Shown piece after piece: positions 1-13,833 of a DNA stretch of 64,000 bases (positions within the stretch are counted from its first letter, which is position 1; each line of letters starts with the position of its first letter). Below the pieces are notes generated by a model. That model was not told the origin of the DNA. It was given only the letters and a program-made list of their open reading frames with translations, and searched no databases. The stretch lies in contig CM050650.1 in assembly GCA_027574665.1 (NCBI GenBank), positions 52,869,304 through 52,933,303 of the forward strand. The letters run 5' to 3'. Made by a program: the position numbers and the translations under genes. The stretch comes from Rhynochetos jubatus. Taxonomy: Eukaryota > Chordata > Aves > Eurypygiformes > Rhynochetidae.

Positions 1-3000
1 CAATGCAGGAGAGATTTCAGAACTGTTTGGCATTCCTAGGACTAGGTTTTTCTCTATGTGGTTAGCTCATTTGAAAGTCTTTTGTAACTGTCACACTGGG
101 AACTGGTGTGCTCTGAGCAAGAAGCTTAATAGTTATCAAAACAGACCCAGAAGTAACTTGGGAGCCTGGAAACACAGCAGCAGGGACACTGTTCTGAAAG
201 AACTTGCAAACTGTTAAGAGCTACTATCATTGCATCTTTCAGGGCTTCTGACCTACTGATCAGCAAGAATTTCCCTTCTTTCATCTTCCTTTTTGGATTG
301 TCTCTTGTCAGACACCTCCCATCTCTGTTAGAATTCAGTGAAAGTTAGAAAATCTTGCCACACACATTCTTGATTACCAGCTGACACTCTTCATAGCTGC
401 ATCAAAATGAAAAACCCTGCTGAGCAACACATTATGATTGTGATATTTGATACAAGGTTCTTACTGGCTGATAATTTCACATAGCTATTGGGTTAGTGTT
501 ATGAAGTCAGTAAGACTGAAAATAGTCCAACAACACTTCCCCATTGTGTATGTGTTAATGTATAAGGTGAATTAACACCTTATACATTATTCAACATTTT
601 TTTCTATGTGCCAAGAAGAGTTGCAAAGAGACAGAATATACTAATTAACATGTTCTAATAATGGAGTGTGCCTGTCAGAGTCTCAAGCACAGCAGTTTAG
701 ATAACTATCTTTTTCTTGTGTAGCTGTGATTATTCCACATCAGTTGTTCTTTAACTTGTCCTTTTCACCAGACCATCATGTAGAAGCAGGCCCTGATGCA
801 AAGCTTGCTGAGCCCAGAGGATGTTTTTGGCGTGTCAGTGCATGTGGTGAGGGATGGACTGCAGTGCTGCGCTAGGGGTGTAGACACAGAGTTGTTCCTG
901 GGTAGGTTACAGAAAGGTGGGAACTCTTTACCCTGCTTTGCTGACCACAAGTCAGGAACAAGTGCTGGCAATGATCAGGCATGGCTCAATGCATGTTTGC
1001 TTCATAAAGAAGAATCTTTATGCCTTGTATTCTGGCAAGTGTTTCATTTACAGCAGCGTAGAGTGCTTACATATGTAATGGAGAACACATGCAATCAATT
1101 TACTTTCTGAAAATGTTTTAAAACATCAGAATACACACACCTTAGAGTCTGTTTTTTTAGCTATGTTTACACTCCATGGCTTCTACTTAAAACGTTAAAA
1201 GATTGTGGCAAACACCATTTCTATTATTTCAGACAAGACCAAGTCCTGAGACCAACTGTCTGTATGCTGAATTTTGTGTTTGTGGTCAGCTGCTGCTGCA
1301 TAAGTGTTTTGGATTTTTTTGTGAATCACTGTTTGACATTTCAAGGCCAGCTGACTTTAAGATGATTTATTGTCATTAAGATTGGAAATCAAAAATGATG
1401 GAGAAAGCATTACTAAGAGAACAGAAACAAGTGTTGGATTTCATCTGTATTCCCGTCATCAGGTACACCTGTTCCGTGTTTCTGTCCAATACCTTTTGAA
1501 GCAATAACCTTCAATGACTCTAGCTTTATCAAGCTATGGGCTGCATTATTGACCTATTTTTTCTTCGAGGTTTTAGGATTGTGTTGCTACCTCTCTCTGA
1601 CTAATTTTTCTAAGAGCAGGCTTGGACTTAGAGAAGGAAGATGGTCATCTTTAGCTAAATCTCGATAGAAAGGAAATGCTGATTTAGCATTAGTAGTTCT
1701 ACTTTGTGTCCCTGAGCAAACCACTTCCACAAATGCCTGGTCTGTGAAGTGGTCATAGTAATGCTTTCCTGTTTTTGTTTCTCTGCAGGAGTGTTATGAG
1801 AATTAATGTGTTAATGCTTTGCTGTTGTTTTATAGATTACATGATCTCTGTTTATTCAGGTGTTATCTAGGAATACTGATTGTATCTGTATATTTCCCTC
1901 AGTTGTCCTGAAGTAAAAACACACTGAAAGTCAAATGAAACTTTGGTTATATAAGGAATATCACAGGGTATAAATGTGTGCTATCTTGTTGGAATATATT
2001 AATCGGGTTTACATTATTTTTTGGAAAAAAAAGTTAAGTTAGTTTTCACGTAGCATACCAGAGGGAAAACAGCAGAAACCTGTCCTTTATGAACCGGACA
2101 GATATAGTGTAAAACCCAAAAATTTAATGCTCCCAACAGAAGAGGACAACTGTCTTGGCCTCTTGAATAGTGATACCAAATGATGCGTCAACTACATTTG
2201 GGTTCCAATGGCACTGTCTTTTTATTTTTTTTTTTATGAGGAACTGGATTCACACCAATAAACATTCAATAACAGACACTCATTGGTATGGTGATTTACT
2301 CAAATAGTTTCTATTTTCAGCAGTAAGGCTGGACCTGAATATTGATAGAAGTGTTCAAATCCCAGAACCAGTTCCATAAACTATCCAGTTATTTTGGTTA
2401 TTGATTTTTTAAAAAATAAATTCTTTGAAAGGACTGAGATTACTTTGCGTCTTACACCAATGTTTAAGGTTTTCCCAGTCATTATATGTTTGGTTTTAAT
2501 TAAAAGCTCTTATCAAAGGAAGAAAAAAAATGGGGAGAGGACAAAATACAGATATACAACTTGGTTCTCAATTAAAGTTCATGGCTGGCATTGGCAAGAA
2601 ATGTACCATCAGTCATTAATAAGAAATACTATGTGTTAAATAATTCCATAAGGACTGCAATTCTGGATAAGTGAGATGCAAATAGAAAAATAGACATCTG
2701 TGATCCATTTTTCCTTAAAAATAAAAAGGAAAAAAGTGGTTGACTGCATCCTGGAGAAACTTCAGAATCTGGGACATTTCATTAGCAAGAATGATTGCAT
2801 TTAGCAACTTGCTGAAGTTCTTATTTCAGTCTTGCTGGAATGCCCTTAGACTTAACACACAGTTCTATTTTCACAAGGGGGAAAAAAAAAAGGCAAAAAG
2901 AAAAAATTCTGAGTACATTCTTTAATAATGTAGTGTAACTTTTACTTTCTGGACAGTCACTTTCTACTGGCAAAGCTAGATCTGGGAGAGATGAGCATCT

Positions 3001-6000
3001 GAATACTTAGTTATAAAAATTTTAGTTCTAAAAATGGATGTGAAAGGGAATGAGTTGAGCTGAAATTCACTCTTTCTTACCCTAGCCTCTACAGGAAAAA
3101 AAACCCTCTCTGATCAGGTCATCTGCCTGCCTGCCAGACAGCCTAGAATAAGTAATGAGCCCCTTGGCTAATTTCAAGGACATTTGACAGACAAGTAAAG
3201 TTCTTCAGGATTGAAGGTCCTACCAGTCCTACCACTATCAGCATCAGTGCAAAGGGGAAACCTCAAAGCAGTGTCCTTTAGCTCAGTGAAAGCTAAAGTT
3301 ACCTCTTCTGCCTCCTGGCTCACCAAGCAACACTTCTTCCCTGGCCAGGCAGTCAGCATGGATGGGGCCAGAAGTACTTCTGTTGACTTTGAGATCAAAG
3401 AAAGGGACTGCCAGGGGATATGTGGTTATTCATTGGGAAATGTAGAAACCACCTATATAGGGAATCAGTACTTTAGTAGTTGTGGTAGTTCTGGAATTAA
3501 TTTGTAACTGAAATAAATTGGTCTAAACGACTTATTACTGAATACCCATTAGGAAAAGAGTTCATTATTGCATGACCTGAAAAATGCAGTGAATTCCAGC
3601 CTAATGCAGATATAAGACAACATAAAAATGATATTGTCCTTTAATATAACACAAGCACCATTTGCCATGCTAGTTACTATTCTTTCAGCTTTCCAACATT
3701 GTATTGGCACTGAAAAAATTGGATACTGATCTTGGTTGGAAACACTTAACTCTTAGAAAAAGTTGGAGATTTAAATAACTTTTTACAACTATTATTTAAG
3801 GGCCTTAGTAAGGCCTGTTAAATCTGAAGGAGATTACAGCCTTGGCCAAAGTGAGCTAACAGGTGGATGATTTGGTTCAAAATAGAAAACATGACCTTGG
3901 CCACAATAAATGAGTTTTGTTGACTGCTCAGAAATGGTGTCTACCCACTATGGCATAGTAAGGTTAAAACGTGATTTAATAGAGCAGAGGTCTTGTGTGG
4001 GAAAATCCTCGTTAAGGACTTGGCTAAATTGCAGTCTTTTGTCAACTGATGCTTAAAGCAGAATCTATCAGAAAACTTGTTGGAACGCGTACGTGCACAC
4101 ACTCCCACACCCATGCACTATACTGAGCCTGTATGGAAATTGGAATTAAATTCCTTTGAGCTAATGAATTCTGAAAGTGATGAAATGCCTGTTGTTGATT
4201 TGTTTGTTTCCTCTGAAGTTACGCTGCCTTCACATACCGTGTTGTCTTGCCAAGTACCACAAGCTACATCTTTTGCTAGTTTTCTTGGAGTGTTTCCATT
4301 ACTAGAGTAGGCTACAAAGCAAAGTCACGTTGACTGCTTGATCTAGTGCGCTTCAGTAACGTTTCGGTGAAGTAAGATATCTTTCCATTGAATGAAAATG
4401 AGCTAGACTTTGGTGATATGTGATGAAAATGAGGTTACCTTTCATGGCTCTGATAACACTCTCAGTAAGAGTCGCTTGGTTAGCGTGTGTTAAGAGCAAC
4501 AGCAGGGTGTTTAGTTGCTTCACTGAAGAAGGTCAATGATTATTTTGGGATTCCTTTAGCCAGCCTACAAGATCACGACAGGTGCAACTCACAGATTTAA
4601 TCGTCTGGCCATGTTATTCCTCAGCACAACTTAGATGTCAGATTTAGTATTTTATACTTACAGCTGCTCTCACGCATTGAGAAGAAAAGATAGTGACCCA
4701 GATGGCACCAGCCTTTTGGACCATCCTTAAAAATGGCACAGTGTAGTTTCAGGGTGCTGGATGCCCTCTGCTCAGGACTGATGGGTGTTGCTGTCTAAGA
4801 CCATGTGAACGCATCAGGGAGATGCACCTTTTAATTTTGTGTGGTGGAAACAAATGCAGCTTCCTAGGCATCTGTCAGTATGTGCTCTTGGTACAGCTAT
4901 AAGCAATAAAATGCTCAGTGTTCTTCAGTGTGAGAGGGCTAAATTATATCTTGATATTTTTGACATCTTGTAGTTCAGCACATTGAAGACATGAATGAGT
5001 AAGTTAGATGAATGGAATATGAAGAAGATGACTCCCTCATGTGTCATGTGTCTCAGAGAACATCTAGACATGCCTTTTACTTTATCATATCTAAAGGATT
5101 TTGGATGTCAGACTAGAACTGATGCTAATATGAGGTGAGGGCTGGTTTTCATAAATACCATTCTTATTTGATACTTAAAATTTTATCTTTGCACATACAA
5201 GGTATCTTTGTATTGTATTTGATAATTTGTTCCTTTATTGTCAGATTCCCCTGAAGTGAAATTCAGAAAATGTGTCAAATAGAGAAACAAAAGCAATACA
5301 CAGATTCTGTTCACAGACATAAGCACCTTAAATTATGTGGGACTTGTCAGAAAATTGTGTTTTTTACTGTTTTGGGGGGAGTGGTAATAATCTATTTGAA
5401 GAATTCTGTTGAATCTACTGGGCTTGTAAAATACATACCAAGGAGTATCTGCCTTTAATCAATTAACAGAGCCTTCAAAATGTATTCTTTGGATGTGCAT
5501 ACAGACAATTGTGTGAATACACAATATATCCCAACTATCAATTCTACCTTCGAACTATGAATGTGTTTTGTTGCCATACCAACAGTTTGTTTGAAAGTTC
5601 AAATATGCTAGACATGACTGTCTTGGATGTGAAGGACTTTTCCTTTCAATATTTTTGGCTTACTATTCACTTGTTGTAAGATCACCTGTGAAATCCTGTA
5701 TTATAAGGACAATAACACAATGTGAAAATAAACCAATTTTTTCATATACTATGAGTAGAGTAAGGAACAGTTTGATATAATAATTTGGAACCTTTGGCAG
5801 TGGACAGATTCTGTCTATTTTTATTTTTAACCAGACTTCCCCTGCATTTAAGCAGAAATCTTTCATGTAACTTGGAATAACTTACTCTTACTGGATGACC
5901 TATGGGTTTCCTTTCTATAGGGATTGCATCTTCCCTGAAGCTTTCCTGCAGTCACGCAGCCTGTAATGGAAAAGATGCTTCTTTGCTTAGTAACCTGGTG

Positions 6001-8849
6001 GATACACAAATCAGAGCTACTGTTTTAGGTTCCCCTGGCATCTATGCAACATTCATAAATATTTTAATTACAGACCTAGCCTAGTATGGTCTTGTTTCAA
6101 AATTTTATGTGTAAAGAAAGAAAATAGAGATGGGCATAGATGGAAGGTGATGCAAACAGTGGGAAGGAAATATTAGTATATGGAAGAAGTCACAATGGTG
6201 TCAACAACACACAGTGGTAAAGATAAGAAAAGCCTTGCATGAAAAATTGTAGCTCTTAGTTGTCACACTGTAGAATGACAAATTATACATCATTCAGGTG
6301 ACATCTTGCAGTGAAATTTGTTGGTTTGGGTTTGTGGTGACTGTATAAGACCAAATAGAAGATTAATAGAGCAAGTCTACTTTGAGATTTCTGAAGCCAG
6401 GGTTCAAAATAATTTAGATATTTCCTTTGGGATTTGGTCTGTTAAATTGTTCAGCTGAGCAGGTGGGCCAGGAAGTGTTAAGGAAAGACTGTTGTGTGTT
6501 TATAAATATTATACACGTGAAGTTTGTTACTGTGAAGTATAATACAGAAAATTAGGCATATGAATATATGTCCTTGAACAATATATCCTTTTGTGTATAT
6601 TAGTAAGCAGGCATGACCCTACCACATTTCCTTGACCTTAAATTATAACTCAACCTCGGTAGACTTAACTTCAAGCATGTAATTCTGTCAGCTTTATCTC
6701 ACATACAGTGTTCAGAGGTTGGTTCCAGTTCTACATATGCTATAGAAATCTGCTGCTGAATTTTTTCCATCCTAGAAACCACCAGCTAAGTTTATATTTG
6801 TCCTGTCAGATGACATATGTACCCTGTAGTCCAGTAAAAACTTGGTGGTTATTGCTTGTAACAGGCCACAGTTTTTCTGCTAGGCTTTGTCTTGATCTTC
6901 CTGGAGATTTGCTTTAGTTTGCAGCACCAGTTTTCTAATGACCAGGTGACTATCACCCACTTTGTTTAGCTTTTGTTTAGCTCTCCAAGATTGTGTGGTT
7001 GTGATGCTTATTTTAATTTCTGCAACTACTAGATAACAAAAAGCGCTTACTGTGTGTGGAACAAAGTACCTGTAAGTCTAGAATATACTTCAGCACTGAG
7101 CAGTAAAGGCATGGGCTGACTGCAGGGGTTCTAAAAGTACAGGCGTAGATTGATGCTGGAGGCTCCAGATGAGCAACTCTCAGTGGCCAGCAAAGGATTG
7201 CAGCCTTGGGGTCTTGGTAAAACTTGTTTCAGGCATAAGAAAGAGAACAAAAAACATAAAAAAAATAGATAATGAATTTACTAGTAACGTGGACTTGCTG
7301 ACTAATGAAGAAAAAGCAAGGTGCAGAGCATGTTAGAAAGTGTAAAAGTTACTGAGTGAGGGGGTAGAAACCATGAGTGTCTCTCCTACTGGAAAAGTTC
7401 TCTGGATACTGAAGACTCCTCTTTTTGTCTTCCCTTCTTCTGCACCCCCTCATACCTTCCAAGCTTTTGATAAAAAGGTGGGCAAAATATCAAAGGCAGG
7501 CATGAAAGTTTGTATATGTGTAATTTAAACTGCATAAAGATTATATGTATATACTACATTTTACACTATATTATGTATAAAATAAATATTAGTATCATTG
7601 TGACTAGACTAAAAATAATGGATCAGAATGTTAAGACTAATTAAACTAAGGATAAATTCTTGGGTTTGCATATAAGACATGTTCCTTTTGTCCATAATAA
7701 TATTTTTAGTGTAAGTGATGGTAATTACCGAACCTGTAATGTGGAAACAACAAATGGGCAACACACATGTACAGTGAACATGTTCTAACTGCTGGCACTC
7801 TCTGCGCAAGAATCTTCTTTTAACACCCTTTTAAAAGGAAAAGGTAAGTGTTGTGATGAAGGTCACAGCTCAAAGATTCATTGTATTTGGGTGGAATCTG
7901 GGTGACTTCAACTGAGCTCTCTATGGACACAGGTGGTCTCATGCCCAATTCACTGCTGGTCCAGTTAAACAATCTCTGTTATAAATAAATTACCTGCACA
8001 ACTCTATATAAATAAAATATTTCAGTGTTTAAATAAATCATGTGAACAAATCAAAAAAGGAAATACTGGTATTTGGATGTTTTAATTAAACTAGAGTGGA
8101 AGCATGTTTTGCAAAAGGATTATGAAGGGAGAATGAAATATTTTTCACTGTGTTCCGCTGAGCCATTCTGTGCTATTCATTTTGGGAAGCTGCATTGCTT
8201 AAATGCCATAATAAATGCATGGATACACAGCGATGGCATCATATGAGTTGGCATTTTCTCTAAATCCTTCTTCAGTAGGCACTTAGAATTTCCAAAAATG
8301 TTTTCCATTTCACAAAATTTCTTAGCTTTGGTGCCTAGCCAAAACTGTTTATATTGTTAGTTTTCATTGTAGGAAAGTCTGTTTGAGTATTATCCCCCAG
8401 CCTTTACTTGTATTAATGTAAAAAAAAAAAAAAAAAATTAAATTGCACAGCCTATTTCTTACTCATCTAGCTGAACACTTCATTACTGAAGTTGGCATGA
8501 TGACTTTGGTACAAACATTCATGTAGTTGTTCACCAGTGTAGGAATAACACATTAGAACCATTAGAATATGGGATATCTTTCTTTGCGTTTATTTGAATA
8601 AAAATCCATATATAATCTCCTTAAGCAAGCGAAATAATTACCTGGTTCATTTTGCAGAATAGCTTAAAGCTTGGTAGTCCTTAATAAGTCATTAAGGACT
8701 ATACACATGACTGCAAATCATACTGTAATGCTTTTCTTCCATTTGAAAATACTGGTAAGATGCTTTCTAGTAGCTCAGTGATTAAATAAATGTGATGCTG
8801 CTTGTTCAGTCTCAAACCTGAGTGTTTAAACCTGGTAATACAAAAGGAA
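1..8849. other. Intergenic or intronic sequence, no gene recognised
   Basis: AT-rich sequence with no recognisable protein family, RNA gene or complete transposon. The longest open frames are about 100 codons and show no domain, repeat or splice-site support, so they are treated as chance. Visible structure is limited to short homopolymer runs (for example the T run near 2221-2236 and A18 at 8420-8437) and one strong short inverted repeat at 556-589. Confidence 0.6.
556..589. repeat. Perfect 14-bp inverted repeat (hairpin, 6-nt loop)
   Basis: The arms 556-569 and 576-589 are exactly complementary over 14 bp around the loop AATTAA. The stem is AT-rich with a GGTG/CACC core next to the loop. 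It is too short for a typical microRNA precursor. It may be a cruciform-prone palindrome or a relic of a small inverted-repeat element; no flanking duplication was identified. Confidence 0.75.
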
Positions 8850-8909
8850 ATTGAAACTAGATGATCTGTAAGGTCCCTTCCAACCCTAACCATTCTATGA
8901 TTCTATGAA
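8850..8909 (+). mobile_element. CR1 retrotransposon, 3' end fragment
   Basis: Short fragment with the avian CR1 3' end: a GATGATC-type segment, AAGGTCCCTTCCAACC, then the terminal tandem octamer ATTCTATG/ATTCTATGA. Only about 60 bp remain, consistent with the severe 5' truncation usual for CR1. Sense is the plus strand because the octamer tail is on the right. Confidence 0.9.
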
Positions 8910-11568
8910 ATGTAGCCTTTCCTTCTGATGTTTTTGAGCTAAATAAAGATAGTGCAGATGTGCTAGGTTTGTTGTCGCTTTTAATTACTGAATGTTACCT
9001 GTGGGTTTAGAATCCATTTCTGGAACAGACAAAAGCCAATGCCTGCACTGGAACTGTATTCCTTCCTCAGAAAAGAAATATGCACTTGGCAAATCTGTTT
9101 AACATTTGTTTTAGGAAAATAGTGAATTTGAATATTGTCATGGTGTAAAACCTTAAAACTCACAGTGCTTGATTTTCTACTCTTGTTCCATTTTAAACTG
9201 AACTGAGCTGTGGAGGTACATGTTTATACCTGAGGTTGAACTAAGCTGGCCAGAGTTGTTAGAGAGGGGTGTATGGACAGGAAAGCTCTCCAGTAGCTCA
9301 TTCATTGCATGACAGAAATTTCTTTAAGAATACATTAGAGGTAGGCACTGTGCCCAGTAAAGCCACCACTGACACTCTTTGCTCCTTCTTTTAGAGACTT
9401 TTGTGTATTATCACTCACCTGGAGTTTCATACCCAAGTTCTGCTTTTCCAGATGAAAACATAATGTATCACTATTAAGGGAAGAATAATGCCTAAGCATA
9501 GCACCTGTGTTTGGTCATAATGCCTTTACAACTGCCCCCTTTATTATGGCTTTTTAATATGGAATAATTAAATCCTATTTTTCATATATATGGTTGAGAT
9601 ACATCTACGGATTGACATCTAAACTGAAGTGTCTCAGTGTAGGTGTCTACGTGTGTGTCATATGACCAACGTCCCACTATAGTTACTGGAGGGCAAGTCA
9701 ACACAACCTAAAAACCACCTCAGTCTCCCTAAAGCAGACACATGTTGCCTGGCTGTCTGATCGGCTGTCTGAACCACTGTCTGGTCTCTGTTGCCTGCGT
9801 TTGATTAAATTTTCTTGATTATAATGGCAACTTTGACACCTAGCTGACATGTAGGCATACAAGTAAACATGTCTGCATGTACACATATAAATTAAGGTTT
9901 CATACTGTTTCATACATATTTTGAGATTGTGTTGCATCCAGTACAATGTTTGGAATATGTTACATTGGTTTTAATGAAAATGTTTCTGAAAGATTTTTGA
10001 GGCTGACAGTACTGAAATCACACTTTCAGACCTTCTAAGAAATCAGAGTATTAGTTTCTTTAATTCAAAAAAACCTAAAAAATTAAATAACTGCTTACTA
10101 CTAAATAGTAAACCAAAACAAAACAGTTAGTTTCGTATAACATCGTTCTCCTCAGAAGAGAAATTTTCAAATTTTTTTTCCCCACAGAGAACTTTGGTGT
10201 TTCTAGGTTGCAAACCCACATAACTCAAAACTAAATTCTGAAGTCCTCTTTATAGTTGTCTTCTCACAAATGTGATGACACTTTCCACACCAAACCATGC
10301 AAGCATAAAAGTGTGCTTTCATTTATGAACATATCTTAAAAGGGACCAACCCAGGTCTTGTAGTTTCTTTATCGTTTTCTCTCCTGATCTGTAAATACCA
10401 AATGTTGTATAGTCAAATAATGTGGCACGCTCGGGGAATATAGCCTCAGAGACTATGCAGTGTGAGCTTTCCAGAAATTCAGGGTGTAGTGGCAGGGTCA
10501 AATCCAGATGACCTCTTAATTGTTTTCACTTTCATGTGACATTCAAACAGGAGTATGTCTGTCTGAATGCTCACTTGTTGCTTGGGGTTTTCTTTCTGGT
10601 TTTGTAATCAATGGGAAAGTGTGCAGCATACATAAATACAAGGGAGAGAGAGATAAAACCCGTGACTTGGATGATCTCATTTAAGCCAATGTGAGGATGC
10701 CCACATGTAAGAGTAGTCCGTTCACTTCAGATACAAGAATAAGTCATGACATCGTGATCTGTTTATATGGGTTGAACTGCAGGAAAAAATGATCATTTAG
10801 TAGTGATCTTAGGATATAGATAACTGTCTGTTCAATGCTTCTTTTCTCCAGAAGTTAAAAGGTATTAGGAGTTCACACTCTGACTGACAAGCCAGTTATC
10901 AAAACTAGAAATAAGGAGATGTCTAAAGCTTTTCAGCTGCCTGGCCTGTGAAAAATCCAGTTGTGTTTCTATAGCAACTGCAATGGGCCAGTAATGATGT
11001 CATCACTCAACAACCTGCTAAAATGCATATTACCTTATTGCAAATACTGGATACAAATAAACATTGAATCATCTAATTGCTAGTGTGAATAATGTTCCCA
11101 CTTTCTTCAACAATTTACTATGAAGAAGAAAAGGACTCATACCTGACTGGTCAAAATAGAAACCACATGCAATAATTTGACAGAGGGGGAAATGTCTTTG
11201 TTGCCAAACTTTGTTCTTTACAAAGACATACAATGTTAGATAATTACTTAGAATATTTTTGATGTTTGTAGTCAGCTTGAAAAACTTTTTGTGGTGCTAC
11301 ACGTAAATTCTGGGAGATATTTGTGAAAATAAGTACTTAAACTGAGTCATTGGCATAGCAGCACCTGACTGGGTCTGTAGAGTGGAGCTCTCTGAATGAT
11401 GTGCAGACACAACACTGCATACAACAGTTGCTGCTTGATATGCTTCTCTACTGGCTACCCTTGAAAGAAAGGGTTAATCTCCAAATTTTGAAAGGAGGTG
11501 TTTTCTTATGGGAGGGGGAATTATCATTGTCCTTTAATTAGTATCCATAAATTAACAGACAAGTGTTT
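8910..11568. other. Intergenic or intronic sequence, no gene recognised
   Basis: Between two CR1 fragments. No coding region is supported; open frames are 82 codons or shorter. A short cluster of possible factor-binding motifs at 10965-11005 (RFX-like then CRE/AP-1-like) is described separately. Confidence 0.6.
10965..11005. promoter_or_regulatory. Possible RFX X-box plus palindromic CRE/AP-1-like site
   Basis: GTTTCTATAGCAAC at 10965-10978 resembles the RFX X-box (GTTNCCATGGNAAC), with a perfect right half-site. TGATGTCATCA at 10995-11005 is a complete palindrome of the CREB/ATF/AP-1 type. An RFX site followed by a CRE occurs in known enhancers and promoters, but here the spacing is about 16 bp and no gene start is visible nearby. 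Treat this as a motif observation only. Confidence 0.25.
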
Positions 11569-12005
11569 TGGGTGACAAAGCTGGTGAAGGGTCTGAAGAA
11601 GAACTCTTATGAGGGGTGGCTGAGGGAGCTGGGGTTGTTTAGCCTGGAGAAGAGGAGGCTGAAGGGGGAGACCTGATCGCTCTCTACAGCTACCTGAAAG
11701 GAGATTGTAGGGAGGCAGGTGCTGGTCTGTTCTCCCACGTAACTGGTGATAGGACAAGAGGAAATGGCCTCAAGCTGCATCAGGGGAGGTTTGGATTAGA
11801 TATTAGGATAAACTTCTTCACTGAGAGTGGTCAGGCATTGGAACAGGCTGCTCAGGGAAGTGGTGGAGTCACCATCCCTGGAGGTGTTCAAGGAGCGTGT
11901 AGGCATGGAGCTTGAGGACATGGTCTAGTGGGTGTGGTAGTGTTGGGTTGATGGTTGGACTGGATAATCTAATAGGTCTTTTCTGACATTAGTGATTTTG
12001 TGTGA
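11569..12005 (+). mobile_element. CR1 retrotransposon fragment, about 435 bp
   Basis: Long diverged CR1 3' region in plus orientation. Recognisable in order are the segments around GACAAAGCTGGTGAAGGG, GGCTGAGGGAGCTGGGGTTG, the AGAAGAGGAGGCTGA block, GATAGGACAAGAGGAAATGG and TGGAACAGGCTGCTCAGGGA, then the GGTTGGACTGGAT tail. The terminal octamers are degraded (AGTGATTTTGTGTGA). Minus-strand open frames across it have no meaning of their own. Confidence 0.93.
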
Positions 12006-13703
12006 AATAGTAAAAATGTAGTATGCAGTTTATCATGTTTTATTAATTTATTATTAAGATAAAATATTTTTCTGCTGAGTTTGTGTAGAACAGCTGCATA
12101 ACACTTCTGGTAGGAATACTTTCTTCTCCCCCCAACTTATGGGTTTCATCATCATCTGTGTTGTGTGGTCTCGTGATTTCAACTGGACTGGATATCTGCA
12201 GGCCTCCATTTTCAAGCAGAGACTAAGACAAAGGTGCAGTCCTGGTTGGAGTTGTTCACTTCTGTATACCTGTATTTTTCCTTCATCTAAAAAATTACCA
12301 TCTCTTTTTCAGCTCTTTTACCAGGTCTATGAAGAAAATCTTGGTGTTTATGGTCAAAGTAACTCTTTGACTGTTCTAGGTTTGCCCTCCTTTTGTGTAT
12401 TTCTAGAAAAATAATTTGCTGATTAATCAGTAGTACTGTTAGCCTACTTGATGACTGTTGAAGAGATACATGTCTCCTATTTGGACAGACTTTCTGTCTC
12501 TATCATTCAAAGAACTCTTTTCTTTCACGGCAAGGAAGAAGTTTGAGCTCCTCAATTGTATTTTTGTATTTCTGCTGACTCCAGAGAAAAAGCTTTGGAC
12601 AAACTGTGATGCAAAGTTGTATATAGGCTTTCCTCTGACCACTTCAAGGTGACTACCCTTCTCCCTTGCTTCCATTTTTGCCCTTAAGTTTCTGATACTT
12701 TTTATTTATTCCTGCCTCTAATCTCTGTTTTGCATTTGCCTCATCTCCACAGCATTTTTGCTTCTGTTCTAGTCCTAGGTGTAAGTCAGCAGTTTTCTAC
12801 AGCTTGGCTTTCCAGTTTCTTTCTATAGCCCTGCCTTAGCTCCCTAGTTGCCTGATGTACTCCTGCCTTGGTTTCTTTCTCTTAATATTGGATGCAACAA
12901 CTACAGCCCCCTACACCCTAACATTCAGGTTGTTTTCTTTATGGCTACCTCAGCATACCCATTATTCTATTAGTCTGGGGAAGAGAATATAAGCAGGAAT
13001 GGCAAAGTGCAAATATAACAACATGATCTTTGATGTAAAGGGCTTATTAAAAAAAGAAGAAAATGCCATAATATAGAAGGTAACCAGAAGAGTGGAGATG
13101 ACACACAGAGAAGTTGTCATGTATATCTATATCTGTAAAATGCCAGTTTTCTTATCAAAGTCATAGGATAGTGAGAGAGCTGGTTTTTTTCCCCTCTATC
13201 CTGAGAATGCTGTGATTTGTTCTGTGTACTTGTCAGGCCATAGATGGGCTTTTGTGAACTAATGTGAGTGGCAAAGATACCGTGCTTGCAGGATAGATAG
13301 AATGAACCTTGGGGAAAAAAGCAGAGAATAGGCTGTGGGAAGTTAGGGAACTAAGTCTGGTGGAGGTGAGAGTGTTTGGTAATATTACAGAGCACAGTTG
13401 GAAAAAGATGGCATAAGTAAAGGTTAGTTCAATAAGTGAGTAAAATAAGTTAAGCTGCAGTGTAGAGAACCAGTAGAAGAACTGGGTCTGACATGATTAA
13501 ATCAACTGACTCGTAAGGTTATGTTGTACAGTTTTGGTCGAGCAGGGCAAAGAAGTTAAGCAGCAGTTGGATCAGGACTTGATCTCTGTGAGCTGGTGCT
13601 TAGAAACCTCCAGTGAAAGGAATTCCATGACTTCACAAGTTAATTTGCTCCATTTTTTGCCAACACTTATTGTCTGAAAGGATTTTGCTACTACCTAATC
13701 TAT
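12006..13703. other. Intergenic or intronic sequence, no gene recognised
   Basis: No gene, RNA or repeat family was recognised. It contains scattered pyrimidine-rich tracts (12650-12930) and ordinary AT-rich sequence up to the flank of the interrupted solo LTR. Confidence 0.6.
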
Positions 13704-13708
13704 ATCAC
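13704..13708. repeat. Target-site duplication (left) of the older solo LTR
   Basis: ATCAC directly precedes the TG terminus of the older LTR. The same five bases follow its other terminus at 20795-20799. Confidence 0.8.
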
Positions 13709-13833
13709 TGTCATGGTTTAACTCTGGCTAGCTAAAATACCATGAAGCTGCTCTCACAGCTCTCCTGCTGCACACACACACACTGCCATCCTCCAGCAGA
13801 GGGGGAGAATTGGAGGAAGAAAGACAAGGAAGA
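13709..13833 (-). mobile_element. Older solo LTR, left part (interrupted by the nested provirus)
   Basis: Begins TGTCATGGTTTAAC, which I recognise as a terminus of an LTR family common in bird genomes. It runs into the 5' target-site copy of the younger provirus at 13829-13833 and resumes at 20153. Together the two parts make about 770 bp. The strand is inferred: a TATA/CRE-like U3 segment reads better on the minus strand in the right-hand part. No internal retroviral sequence of this older family is left, so it is a solo LTR formed by LTR-LTR recombination before the second insertion. Confidence 0.82.
13829..13833. repeat. Target-site duplication GAAGA (left) of the young provirus
   Basis: GAAGA abuts the left LTR terminus and is repeated exactly at 20148-20152 next to the right LTR. 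Five bases is shorter than the six reported for avian leukosis-type integrases. Confidence 0.9.
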
